From the NCBI GenBank assembly GCA_944376035.1, contig CALWBJ010000189.1:1-6858 (forward strand): a DNA stretch of 6,858 nt. Direction: 5' to 3'. A model generated the notes under the pieces. That model saw nothing but the letters and a program-made list of their open reading frames with translations, was not told where the DNA came from and ran no database searches. A program made the translations under genes and the position numbers. This document shows, piece after piece, positions 1 through 6,277 of the stretch. Position 1 is the stretch's first letter. Every line of letters begins with the position of its first letter. This DNA is from an uncultured Clostridia bacterium (lineage in GTDB: Bacteria > Bacillota > Clostridia > Christensenellales > Borkfalkiaceae).

Positions 1-502
1 TAATCTGGGCTTGTTTGACAATGTTCTTTTAATGGGACCGCTTTATCATCTTACCGATGTAAACGACCGTAAAACCTGCGTTTTGCAGGCAAAAGAGCAT
101 ATGTCTGCAAATTCGATTTTATTTGCGTCATTTATTACGCTTACGGCAGGCCTGAACTTTTATCTTGATAATTACCCTGAAAAACTTATTTTTGAACCTT
201 CGCTTGATTTGTTTGACAGAATGAAAGAAGATAAGTCATGGAGCGGAATGGCGTTTACCAAGGCTACTTTTATAAACAGTCTTGAAGTTGGGCCGTTTTT
301 TGATGGATTGGGATTTGAAAAATTGGCGTTATTAGGTCAGGAAGGAATAGCGGGGCCACGTCTGACATATATAGAAAATTGTGAAGAAGTAGTTAGAAAT
401 AAATATCTCGAAATCTCTCTGAAAGTATGTTCTAATCCTCAGTATTACTGTTACAGCAATCATTTGCTTTATATAGGACAACAAAAGAATGATAATATTT
501 AA
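1..502 (+). CDS. Class I SAM-dependent methyltransferase, C-terminal part (5' end outside window)
   Basis: The frame is open from base 2 to the TAA at 500-502 and has no credible start, so the N-terminal part, including the SAM-binding glycine-rich loop, lies upstream of the window. About 166 residues are visible. They begin NLGLFDNVLLMGPLYHL, which matches the beta-4 region of class I methyltransferases, where an FD-V-L-MGPLYHL pattern follows the SAM-binding core. The segment DRKTCVLQAKEHMSANSILFAS then fits the helix and strand usually read as 'leader of the reaction, RVLKPGG' in this family. The rest is a variable C-terminal region that probably shapes the substrate pocket. There is no membrane segment. 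The methyl acceptor (small molecule, protein or RNA) cannot be told from this part. The gene ends about 300 nt before the next one and probably belongs to an upstream transcript. The family call is fairly safe; the substrate is unknown. Confidence 0.8.
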   Translation, partial: NLGLFDNVLLMGPLYHLTDVNDRKTCVLQAKEHMSANSILFASFITLTAGLNFYLDNYPEKLIFEPSLDLFDRMKEDKSWSGMAFTKATFINSLEVGPFFDGLGFEKLALLGQEGIAGPRLTYIENCEEVVRNKYLEISLKVCSNPQYYCYSNHLLYIGQQKNDNI

Positions 503-586
503 TTTTTTTTAATATTTAAATTTTTTATCTTTAATTTTTGGATTTTAAAGTCTATAAAATCATTTGAGTTTATTAGTGATTAGCGT

Positions 587-613
587 AATTAAAAAGCATT
601 GCTGTTTTTAATT
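587..613 (+). terminator. Possible intrinsic terminator after the methyltransferase gene
   Basis: AATTAAAAA (587-595) is the exact inverse of TTTTTAATT (605-613), and the centre can pair AGC with GCT around a three-base loop. The stem is mostly A-T with a small G-C core and runs into a T-rich stretch, so it could stop transcription from either side. It is weaker than the two T-box terminators in this window. The competing fold AAGCATTG (594-601) with CAATGCTT (619-626) uses part of the same bases. Confidence 0.35.
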
Positions 614-624
614 TTATACAATGC

Positions 625-654
625 TTGACCGTATATTAAAATATATGATAATAT
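625..654 (+). promoter_or_regulatory. Weak sigma-70 type promoter candidate for the HD-domain gene
   Basis: TTGACC (625-630) and TAATAT (649-654) are separated by 18 nt; a GATAAT at 647-652 gives 16 nt. This would start a transcript near 660 with a leader of about 145 nt before the ATG at 805. In DNA this AT-rich such matches arise easily by chance, so the call is tentative. The right arm of the inverted repeat 594-626 touches the -35 box. Confidence 0.3.
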
Positions 655-804
655 AAAATTTACAAAGATAAAAAGAAATTTATATTAAACATTTATATTA
701 TAATATATATTTTATTATAATAATCTGCAATATTGTTAAAGTTAATTTAATGATTGTATATGTTTTGAGGAGAAAATATTAAGATTGGTTAATCAGGTGA
801 ATTT

Positions 805-1389
805 ATGAACGGCAGAGAAGAATTTTTAGAAATATACGACAGGTGCATCAAGCGTGAAGGCGCCGAGAATTTGAGAAACTATCTTTTGAGGTCTGATTTT
901 TTCACTGCGCCCGCAAGCAGCAGATATCATTGTGCTTTTGAGGGCGGACTCTGTGAGCACAGCGTTAATACGTTTAACAGGCTTAAAGATAACGTTATAA
1001 GAGAGTACGGTGAAAATTTTGAGAAAGTATGCTCGGAAGAAACGATTGCCATATGCGCACTTTTACATGACATATGCAAGGTTGATTTTTATAAAACCGA
1101 TTATCGCAACGTAAAGGAAAATGGAGAATGGGTTAAAAAACCTTATTATGCGAGAGAGGAAGGGCTTCCGTTCGGACACGGTGAAAAATCGGTATATATT
1201 ATTCAGAGTTTTATGAATCTCACCAGGGAAGAAGCGGTAGCGATAAATTGGCATATGGGCGGATTTGATGCGAGAGTAAAGGGCGGAGACGGCTCAATCA
1301 GTGAAGCGTATGCAAAATTTCCGCTTGCGGTATTGCTCCACGTAAGCGATCTGGAAGCAACTTATATAGATGAAAAACGCGGAGTTTAA
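805..1389 (+). CDS. HD-domain phosphohydrolase-like protein
   Basis: This 194-residue soluble protein carries the metal-binding pattern of the HD superfamily (metal-dependent phosphohydrolases and phosphodiesterases). Visible candidate ligands are H42 and H52 (in CAFEGGLCEHS), the signature H88-D89 in LLHDICK, H125 in PFGHGEKS, H150 in INWHMGG, and H179 with D182 in LLHVSD. The EGGLCEHS then LLHDICK arrangement resembles the HD module of YhaM-type 3'-5' exonucleases and of HD hydrolases common in Firmicutes chromosomes and phages. It lacks the N-terminal OB-fold of YhaM, so it is the HD module alone. All key residues are present, so it is probably active, but the substrate (nucleotide, cyclic nucleotide or nucleic acid end) is not shown. 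The start follows CAGGTGA (794-800) by 4 nt, the same spacing as for the amidohydrolase gene downstream. It sits 142 nt before the kinase gene and need not be co-transcribed with it. Confidence 0.85.
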   Translation: MNGREEFLEIYDRCIKREGAENLRNYLLRSDFFTAPASSRYHCAFEGGLCEHSVNTFNRLKDNVIREYGENFEKVCSEETIAICALLHDICKVDFYKTDYRNVKENGEWVKKPYYAREEGLPFGHGEKSVYIIQSFMNLTREEAVAINWHMGGFDARVKGGDGSISEAYAKFPLAVLLHVSDLEATYIDEKRGV

Positions 1390-1455
1390 ATTTTATTTTT
1401 TGATTGAATAAAAAGTTAAATATGAAATTTTCATTGTCTACGTAAATCTCTGTCT

Positions 1456-1484
1456 TTGATATCTGATAAAGATTATATTTTAAT
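1456..1484 (+). promoter_or_regulatory. Possible promoter of the FGGY kinase gene
   Basis: TTGATA (1456-1461) and TTTAAT (1479-1484) are 17 nt apart, each with five of six consensus bases. They would give a start near 1491 and a leader of about 40 nt. The 142-nt gap after the HD gene makes a separate promoter reasonable, but the AT-rich background limits the call. Confidence 0.4.
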
Positions 1485-1531
1485 TTTATAAATACCTCTA
1501 TAAATTTTTAAATTAAAGGTTAAGGTGTAAT

Positions 1532-2962
1532 ATGAAGCATTTACTCGGAATTGATATAGGAACGACCTCTCTTAAAGGTTGCGTTTTCGATGAAAAAGGC
1601 AATGAAATTGCTTCCGTAACAAAAGCGTATAAACTTATTACCGAGGGGGAATTTGTTGAATTTCCGGCAGAACAATATTTTTCGCTTTTTGAAGAGGCTT
1701 ACGAGGAATTATCTGCAAAAACCCATATAGATGCTTTTTCGATAGATACCCAGGGTGAAACAATAATATTTCTCGATGCAAACGGAAAACCGCTCATGAA
1801 TGCAATCGTCTGGCTTGATAACAGAGCGAAAAGCGAGGCAGAGGAAATTGAAAAACATTTCGGAATGAAACGCGTATACGAAGTTACCGGTCAGACCGAA
1901 GTATCCCCGGGTTATCCCGCGCCGAAAATTTTATGGCTTAAAAACAACAGGCCGGATCTTTTTTCAAAACTTGATAAAATCATGCTTTTGGACGATTATC
2001 TTTTGTATAGGATTACCGGCAGTTTTACATGTGACAGAGCATTGTATTCATCTTCGCTTTATCTTAATATAACGACAGGCGAATACTGGAAAGAAATGCT
2101 TGATTTTATCGGTATAAACGAACGTTATCTACCAAAATTAAAAGAAAGCGGCGAAAAAATCGGCGAATACAAAGGAGCGACCGTTTCCACCGGCACGCTT
2201 GATCAGATAGCGGGCTTTATAGGCTCTGGGATAATCCGCGAGGGAATGGTCAGCGAGATGACCGGTACGTGTCTTGCGGTTTGCGCGCTTTCAAAAGTAA
2301 TTCCACAGTATTTTGAAGGAATTAAAGTTCCCGTTCATTATGTGTCGAAAGGCAGATTCTGCCTTTTAATGTGGGCGCCGACTGCCGGAATGGTAATGGA
2401 ATGGTTTAAGAATAATTTCTGTTCTGATATAGGATTTAAAGAACTTGATTCTCAGGCGGAAAAAATCCCCCTCGGGAGCGAAGGACTGGTTTTTGCGCCA
2501 AATATGTGCGGAAGCGTTATGCCGCAAAAGGATTCCGATCTGAAAGGCGGAATATACGGTTTAGAACTTAAACATATGCGCGCTCATTTTGCAAGAGCGA
2601 TAATGGAATCGGTCGCATGTCTTTTAAGACAGTATCTGGAATACATAAACATACCCGTTAATGAAATTATATCGATAGGCGGTGGCGCTAAGAGCAAGGT
2701 TTGGTTACAGATAAAAGCCGATATAACAGGTAAAAAACTTATGACTTTAAAAAATAAAGAAACGGGGTGTCTGGGAACGGCTATTCTTGCAGGTGTCGGA
2801 GCGGGTATTTATAATGATATTGAAAACGCAGTGAGTAGTACCGTAGGATATTCGGACTATGCGGAAAGGAAAGTCAGTCTTAAAGATGCTGATGAATTTT
2901 ATAAAAAGTACGTCGCTTTCGATGAAATGCTTTTAAACCGTGATGAACACTTAATGAAATAA
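1532..2962 (+). CDS. FGGY-family carbohydrate kinase (xylulokinase/gluconokinase-like)
   Basis: The enzyme should transfer the gamma-phosphate of ATP to a hydroxyl of a sugar, polyol or sugar acid in the cytoplasm. At 476 residues it is a complete FGGY kinase, slightly shorter than typical xylulokinases. The N-terminal domain opens with the phosphate-binding pattern GIDIGTTSLK (D8, G10, T11, T12, K15). It continues with SIDTQGE (70-76) and the substrate-side segment VWLDNRA (93-99). The likely catalytic base is D224 in GTLDQIAGFIGSG. The C-terminal ATPase domain has MTGTC (243-247) and the second family signature GGGAKSKVWLQIKADITGKKL (383 onward), followed by GCLGTAILAG (412-421). The start is fixed by AAGGTG (1522-1527), 4 nt upstream of the ATG. 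No transporter, isomerase or epimerase lies beside it, so the sugar cannot be inferred from neighbours. The family is clear; the substrate is open. Confidence 0.9.
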   Translation: MKHLLGIDIGTTSLKGCVFDEKGNEIASVTKAYKLITEGEFVEFPAEQYFSLFEEAYEELSAKTHIDAFSIDTQGETIIFLDANGKPLMNAIVWLDNRAKSEAEEIEKHFGMKRVYEVTGQTEVSPGYPAPKILWLKNNRPDLFSKLDKIMLLDDYLLYRITGSFTCDRALYSSSLYLNITTGEYWKEMLDFIGINERYLPKLKESGEKIGEYKGATVSTGTLDQIAGFIGSGIIREGMVSEMTGTCLAVCALSKVIPQYFEGIKVPVHYVSKGRFCLLMWAPTAGMVMEWFKNNFCSDIGFKELDSQAEKIPLGSEGLVFAPNMCGSVMPQKDSDLKGGIYGLELKHMRAHFARAIMESVACLLRQYLEYINIPVNEIISIGGGAKSKVWLQIKADITGKKLMTLKNKETGCLGTAILAGVGAGIYNDIENAVSSTVGYSDYAERKVSLKDADEFYKKYVAFDEMLLNRDEHLMK

Positions 2963-3129
2963 AACAATATAATAATTATAATAAAATTTTAGTTGATGGT
3001 TATTTTTAAAAATATCATAAATTAATTTAATAATAATATAACAAAAATCTTTATATAAAATTGATTTATTGAAATACAAAAATATTTTTAAAAAAATTAA
3101 AAAAATTTTAAAAAACTCAATTAAAATCG
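2963..3129. other. Extremely AT-rich spacer, no gene seen
   Basis: This stretch between the kinase stop and the first T-box promoter is nearly all A and T, with several A-runs around 3080-3115. I see no G-C-containing hairpin that would serve as a kinase terminator. An open frame on the minus strand (2951-3136) translates to a low-complexity string of F, I, K, L and Y, as AT-rich non-coding DNA does. The A-tracts just upstream of the -35 box could act as an UP-like element for the promoter at 3130; that is inference from composition. Confidence 0.5.
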
Positions 3130-3158
3130 TTGACAACAGCGTTTTTGAGTGATAGAAT
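3130..3158 (+). promoter_or_regulatory. Strong sigma-70 type promoter of the first T-box transcript
   Basis: A perfect TTGACA (3130-3135) is followed after exactly 17 nt by TAGAAT (3153-3158), five of six bases of the -10 consensus. Transcription would begin near 3165, just before the T-box stem I at about 3176. Position, spacing and the downstream leader support one another. Confidence 0.85.
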
Positions 3159-3256
3159 AATGTAAAAATAAAAACTGTGACGAAGAGTGCTTTGAGCGAA
3201 TATTTCCACAGAGAGGCGACGTTTGGTGAGAGTCGTCGAAAGATAACTTAAAGTTT

Positions 3257-3259
3257 GTA
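3257..3259 (+). promoter_or_regulatory. Proposed specifier codon GUA (Val) of T-box 1
   Basis: In leader 2 the order is specifier, one purine, five bases, GAG. Applying the same spacing here, GTA, G, CTTCC, GAG lines up without gaps. GAAG (3182-3185) can pair with CTTC (3261-3264) below the specifier loop, and AGTG (3186-3189) resembles the loop-E strand opposite the codon. A one-base shift would read TGT (Cys), but bacterial tRNA-Cys has U73, which does not match the TGGT of this T-box. GTA is a less usual specifier than a C-ending codon, which lowers confidence. Confidence 0.55.
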
Positions 3260-3400
3260 GCTTCCGAGTTGAGAAAAAGAAAGCGTGAGCGAGTAGAATT
3301 TCTCCGTGTTGGCGCGTTAAGCCATAAGGGTTGATGGACCTTGAGCGGCAGGTATAGTTATCTGCAATTTGAGTGGTACCGCGGATTAAAGAGTAATCAG

Positions 3401-3435
3401 ATCCGTCTCAAAAGTTATTTTGAGACGGATTTTTT
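3401..3435 (+). terminator. T-box 1 intrinsic terminator
   Basis: A perfect 13-bp stem, ATCCGTCTCAAAA (3401-3413) with TTTTGAGACGGAT (3418-3430), closes the loop GTTA and runs into T3430-T3435. Its 5' arm contains both 3' strands of the antiterminator (3401-3406 and 3407-3412), so the two folds exclude each other. It lies inside the longest open frame of the synthetase, which shows that the frame upstream of 3452 is not translated as part of that gene. Confidence 0.95.
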
Positions 3436-3444
3436 GTATTTTAT

Positions 3445-3450
3445 AGGAGG
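3445..3450 (+). promoter_or_regulatory. Ribosome binding site that sets the synthetase start
   Basis: AGGAGG is a full Shine-Dalgarno placed just after the terminator. Two ATG codons follow in the same frame, at 3452 (1 nt away) and 3455 (4 nt away). The first is too close for efficient initiation, so 3455 is preferred. Confidence 0.8.
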
Positions 3451-3454
3451 CATG

Positions 3455-5188
3455 ATGCAAAGCATTGCTGAGAACGGAAACATTTTTTCATTGGAAAATT
3501 TTATGAGCGAGAAAAACAGAAATAGCAATTCAGAATGTTCTGAAAAAAAAGTTTTTAAACCGATTTACGATAAATTTATCGAAGTTGAAGAAAATGAACT
3601 CGGAACACCTCTTTCTATCAGGTTCAAGAATGAGGACAAATTTAATTTTGCCTTTGATATAGTTGATGAAATCGCCGCAAGGGAGCCTGACAAGACCGCT
3701 CTTCTTTATGTTTCCGAAACGGGCGAAAAACATGAGTTCTCTTTCGGCGATATGAAAATGCTTTCTTGCAAAGCGGCAAATTATTTCAGATCTTTGGGGA
3801 TTAAGAAGGGCGACAGAGTTATGCTCGTGCTCGGAAGACGTTATCAATTCTGGTATTGTATGCTTGCTCTTCATAAATTAGGAGCGATAGCCATTCCCGC
3901 CATGTGTCAACTTCTTGATCACGATTTTCAGTACAGGTTTGAAAAAGCGGGTATAAGTGCTGTATTGTGCACGTCTCGCGGAGACGTCGCACATCAGGCA
4001 GATTTGGCAACTGAAAAGTATAAAGGAATAAAAAATAAAATTATTGTCGGCGGCAAAAGAGAGGGGTGGCATGATTTTGATTCTGAATTCACGTCATTTC
4101 CCACCGAATTTTTAAGAACTGAAGATAGCGCCTGCGGCGCAGATCCCATGCTTATGTTTTTTACTTCCGGGACTACCGGTTATCCTAAAATCGCAATGCA
4201 TAATTTTAAATACGCTCTCGGTCATTTTCATACTGCGAAGTATTGGCACTGCGTTGAAAGAGACGGCCTGCACTTTACCATATCGGATACCGGCTGGGCA
4301 AAGGCTATGTGGGGGAAATTTTACGGTCAATGGATTTGCGAAACCGCTACTTTTGTTTACGATTTTGACAGGTTTAATGCAGGAGATATTTTATCTTTGT
4401 TCTCAAAGTATAAAATTACGACTTTCTGCGCTCCGCCAACAATGCTGAGAATGATGGCGAAAGAAAGACTTGAAGACTACGATTTATCGTCGATTAATCA
4501 TATGTCGACTGCCGGTGAGGCTCTTAATCCGGAAATTTACAGACGGTTTGAACAGGCAACCGGACTTAAAATTATGGAAGGTTTCGGACAGACGGAAACC
4601 ACCATGCTAATAGGTAATATAAAGGGCGTTCCCAACAAAATAGGCTCTATGGGCAGACCTGCGCCGATTTATAAAATCGAACTATTGAATTCGGAAGGCA
4701 AAGCCGTTGCAGACGGGGAAGCAGGAGAAATTTGCGTATATACAAAAGACGGAGTTCCCTGCGGTCTTTTCTGCGGATATTATAATGATAAAGAGAAGAC
4801 AAAAGAGGTTTGGCATGACGGTTATTATCATACGGGCGACATGGCTTGGAGAGATGAGAACGGATATTACTGGTATGTAGGGCGAGCAGATGACGTAATA
4901 AAATCATCAGGTTACAGAATCGGACCGTTTGAAATAGAAAGCGTTATCATGGAATTGCCTTACGTTCTCGAATGCGGCGTTTCTCCTTCTCCCGACGAAA
5001 TCAGAGGACAGATTGTTAAAGCGAGTATAGTTCTTACAAAAGGAACAATACCCTCGGACGCATTGAAGAAAGAGATACAGAATTACGTTAAGACTCATAC
5101 GGCTCCGTATAAGTATCCGCGAATTGTAGTTTTCAGAGATGAACTTCCAAAGACTACAAGCGGTAAAATACAAAGGAATAAACTTTGA
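3455..5188 (+). CDS. AMP-forming acyl-CoA synthetase (Acs / medium-chain type)
   Basis: The enzyme should activate a carboxylic acid with ATP to an acyl-adenylate and then form the acyl-CoA in the cytoplasm. From the start chosen here it has 577 residues, the usual length of medium-chain acyl-CoA synthetases. The ANL-superfamily motifs are in order: the phosphate loop TSGTTGYPK (237-245), DTGWAK (278-283, characteristic of acetyl- and medium-chain synthetases), STAGEALNPE (351-360), GFGQTE (376-381), YHTGD (458-462), the hinge GRADDVIKSSGYRIG (476-490), and PKTTSGKIQR (565-574) with K571 as the adenylation lysine. The acid cannot be read from sequence. The in-frame region upstream to 3341 is T-box leader, not protein. 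A later ATG at 3503 has no good ribosome site. The gene is under T-box 1 and is followed after 14 nt by an amidohydrolase gene, so the two are probably one operon induced by amino acid shortage. A branched short-chain acid is my inferred substrate. Confidence 0.92.
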   Translation: MQSIAENGNIFSLENFMSEKNRNSNSECSEKKVFKPIYDKFIEVEENELGTPLSIRFKNEDKFNFAFDIVDEIAAREPDKTALLYVSETGEKHEFSFGDMKMLSCKAANYFRSLGIKKGDRVMLVLGRRYQFWYCMLALHKLGAIAIPAMCQLLDHDFQYRFEKAGISAVLCTSRGDVAHQADLATEKYKGIKNKIIVGGKREGWHDFDSEFTSFPTEFLRTEDSACGADPMLMFFTSGTTGYPKIAMHNFKYALGHFHTAKYWHCVERDGLHFTISDTGWAKAMWGKFYGQWICETATFVYDFDRFNAGDILSLFSKYKITTFCAPPTMLRMMAKERLEDYDLSSINHMSTAGEALNPEIYRRFEQATGLKIMEGFGQTETTMLIGNIKGVPNKIGSMGRPAPIYKIELLNSEGKAVADGEAGEICVYTKDGVPCGLFCGYYNDKEKTKEVWHDGYYHTGDMAWRDENGYYWYVGRADDVIKSSGYRIGPFEIESVIMELPYVLECGVSPSPDEIRGQIVKASIVLTKGTIPSDALKKEIQNYVKTHTAPYKYPRIVVFRDELPKTTSGKIQRNKL

Positions 5189-5192
5189 TATC

Positions 5193-5198
5193 AGGTGA
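5193..5198 (+). promoter_or_regulatory. Ribosome binding site that sets the amidohydrolase start
   Basis: AGGTGA ends 4 nt before the ATG at 5203. The longer in-frame start, TTG at 5185, overlaps the stop codon of the synthetase and would place this site inside the coding sequence. The HD-domain gene uses the same TCAGGTGA at the same distance from its ATG (793-800). Confidence 0.8.
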
Positions 5199-5202
5199 TA
5201 AT

Positions 5203-6003
5203 ATGGAAATAATAGACGCACATGCACATATATACCCACAAAAAATAGCTGAAAAAGCCACAGCCGCCATAGGAACTTTTTACGATATAAACATGGAAAT
5301 GCCCGCGGGTACAGCAGAAAGACTCATTGAAAAAGGCAGTGCGGCGGGAGTAACGGGTTATCTCGTTCATTCGGTGGCGACAAAAGCGTCTCAGGTTAAA
5401 TCTATCAACGACTTTATTATAGCGGAAACCTTAAAATACAGAGAATTTATCGGATTCATGACTCTTCATCAGGACATGACGGAAGAGGAAATCTATAATG
5501 AAATAGATCGGTGTAAACAGGCGGGCTTAAAAGGAATAAAACTTCATCCCGACTTTCAGAAGTTCTATATAGACGGCGAGGAAGCACAGAAATTTTACAA
5601 CGTTCTTACAATGATAAACGGTAAATTTCCTATATTATTCCATACGGGTGATAACAGGTATGAATATTCGAGACCTGAAAGATTGGCACGTATTGCCGCT
5701 AAATATAAAAATCTTTATTTTATAGGCGCTCATTTCGGCGGATACAGATGCTGGGACTCGGTAGAAGTTTATGAAGGACTGGATAATGTATATTTTGATA
5801 CAAGTTCATCGCTTCCTTTTATCACTCCCGAGTTTGCGGACGGTCTTATAAGCAAGTTGGGAAGCGAGAAGTTTTTTTTCGGGGACGATTTTCCAATGTG
5901 GGACATTAAAAATGAATTGGAAAGATTTAATAAACTAAAACTCACGGCGCGCGAAAGAGAGAATATACTTGCAAGAAATATCAAAAATTTTCTCGGTTTG
6001 TAA
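5203..6003 (+). CDS. Amidohydrolase-2 family TIM-barrel metal hydrolase
   Basis: This 266-residue cytoplasmic protein has the metal-site pattern of the amidohydrolase superfamily. It shows HxH at H7 and H9 in IIDAHAHIYP, GIKLHPDF with K113 and H115, ILFHTGD with H147, IGAHFGG with H177, and FFFGDDFPMWD with D228/D229 near the C-terminus. The set resembles the amidohydrolase-2 group, which includes decarboxylases such as aminocarboxymuconate semialdehyde decarboxylase and lactone hydrolases. It could therefore hydrolyse an amide, ester or lactone, or decarboxylate; sequence alone does not decide. It follows the acyl-CoA synthetase by 14 nt and must share its T-box, so its product or substrate is probably tied to the same amino acid pathway, for example by releasing the free acid that the synthetase activates. 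The next promoter starts 18 nt after its stop, which ends the operon here. No clear separate terminator is visible. Confidence 0.85.
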   Translation: MEIIDAHAHIYPQKIAEKATAAIGTFYDINMEMPAGTAERLIEKGSAAGVTGYLVHSVATKASQVKSINDFIIAETLKYREFIGFMTLHQDMTEEEIYNEIDRCKQAGLKGIKLHPDFQKFYIDGEEAQKFYNVLTMINGKFPILFHTGDNRYEYSRPERLARIAAKYKNLYFIGAHFGGYRCWDSVEVYEGLDNVYFDTSSSLPFITPEFADGLISKLGSEKFFFGDDFPMWDIKNELERFNKLKLTARERENILARNIKNFLGL

Positions 6004-6021
6004 AATAACGTTGTTTTTTAT

Positions 6022-6050
6022 TTGACAAATTTTAATTAAAGTATTAAAAT
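6022..6050 (+). promoter_or_regulatory. Strong sigma-70 type promoter of the second T-box transcript
   Basis: A perfect TTGACA (6022-6027) stands 17 nt before TAAAAT (6045-6050), five of six bases of the -10 box. Transcription would begin near 6057, shortly before T-box stem I. The spacing is identical to that of the promoter at 3130, so the two T-box transcripts probably have similar basal strength. Confidence 0.85.
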
Positions 6051-6157
6051 AATAAAAATTACAAATATATATTCTTAAATGCGACGAAGGAAAATATGCG
6101 TTGGAAAGCATTAAGAGAGCCCGCGGTCGGTGCAAGCGGGAAGCGGAACAACTCATT

Positions 6158-6160
6158 CTC
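6158..6160 (+). promoter_or_regulatory. Specifier codon CUC (Leu) of T-box 2
   Basis: The codon sits in the 3' strand of the specifier loop, in the nine bases between CAAC (6149-6152) and TTCCT (6162-6166), followed by the usual single A. Leucine matches both the T-box discriminator pairing (TGGT with ACCA) and the predicted LeuA-like product of the gene. Confidence 0.8.
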
Positions 6161-6277
6161 ATTCCTGAGCAGGAGCCGTGAATGGGCTTTGCCTTGTAAT
6201 TGCTCCCGGAAGCGCCGTTACACGCTTAAATGAGAGATTGCAAATGCAATAATACGGGTGGTACAGCGGTTTATTCG

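Larger units (their letters stand above)
503..804. other. AT-rich intergenic region
   Basis: This 302-nt gap is very AT-rich and holds no open frame worth calling. It contains a possible terminator hairpin (587-613), an overlapping 8-nt inverted repeat (594-601 with 619-626), and a weak promoter candidate (625-654) for the HD-domain gene. A GAGGAG at 767-772 looks like a Shine-Dalgarno but lies more than 30 nt from the ATG at 805 and has no start codon at useful spacing. The site actually used by the HD gene is probably CAGGTGA at 794-800. Confidence 0.6.
3165..3435 (+). ncRNA. T-box riboswitch leader 1, probably valine-specific (GUA)
   Basis: A T-box leader binds uncharged tRNA through a specifier codon and the tRNA 3' end, and then lets transcription pass the terminator. 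The order of elements is complete. Stem I has a GACGAAG kink-turn side, the helix CTTTGAG (3190-3196) with CTTAAAG (3247-3253), AGAGAG, and the distal loop with TTTGGTG closed by GGCGAC/GTCGTC (3215-3220 with 3232-3237). Stem II pairs GAGAAA (3271-3276) with TTTCTC (3299-3304). Stem III is GCAGGTA/TATCTGC (3348-3365). The T-box is GAGTGGTACCGCGG (3371-3384). The antiterminator pairs TTTGAG (3368-3373) with CTCAAA (3407-3412) and GCGGAT (3381-3386) with ATCCGT (3401-3406), leaving the seven-base bulge TGGTACC. Counting back from the GAG of the kink-turn as in leader 2, the specifier is GTA (3257-3259) followed by G. TGGT demands discriminator A73, which fits tRNA-Val. The T-box call is near certain; the amino acid is less so. 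Confidence 0.93.

Noticed and set aside
1063..1254. Minus-strand open frame opposite the HD-domain gene
   Set aside because: It lies wholly inside a gene with intact catalytic motifs and its product is not recognisable.
2951..3136. Minus-strand open frame of 61 codons rich in F, I, K, L and Y
   Set aside because: Low-complexity product expected from AT-rich non-coding DNA; no ribosome site or recognisable domain, and it overlaps the start of the T-box promoter.
3256..3258. UGU (Cys) as specifier of T-box 1
   Set aside because: It needs a one-base shift from the spacing seen in leader 2, and bacterial tRNA-Cys has U73, which does not pair with the T of TGGT in this T-box.
3341..3454. TTG start at 3341 for the acyl-CoA synthetase
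   Set aside because: The segment is T-box stem III, antiterminator and terminator RNA; a full Shine-Dalgarno and ATG pair lie just downstream.
5185..5202. TTG start at 5185 for the amidohydrolase
   Set aside because: It overlaps the synthetase stop codon, and the AGGTGA site at 5193-5198 points to the ATG at 5203, giving the normal MEIIDAHAHIYP N-terminus.
3530..5239. Several minus-strand open frames opposite the synthetase, and one in another plus frame
   Set aside because: They are shadows of the well-supported synthetase gene and show no domain or ribosome site.
6004..6021. Intrinsic terminator after the amidohydrolase gene
   Set aside because: There is an AAC/GTT pair followed by a T-run, but the stem is too short and bulged to call.
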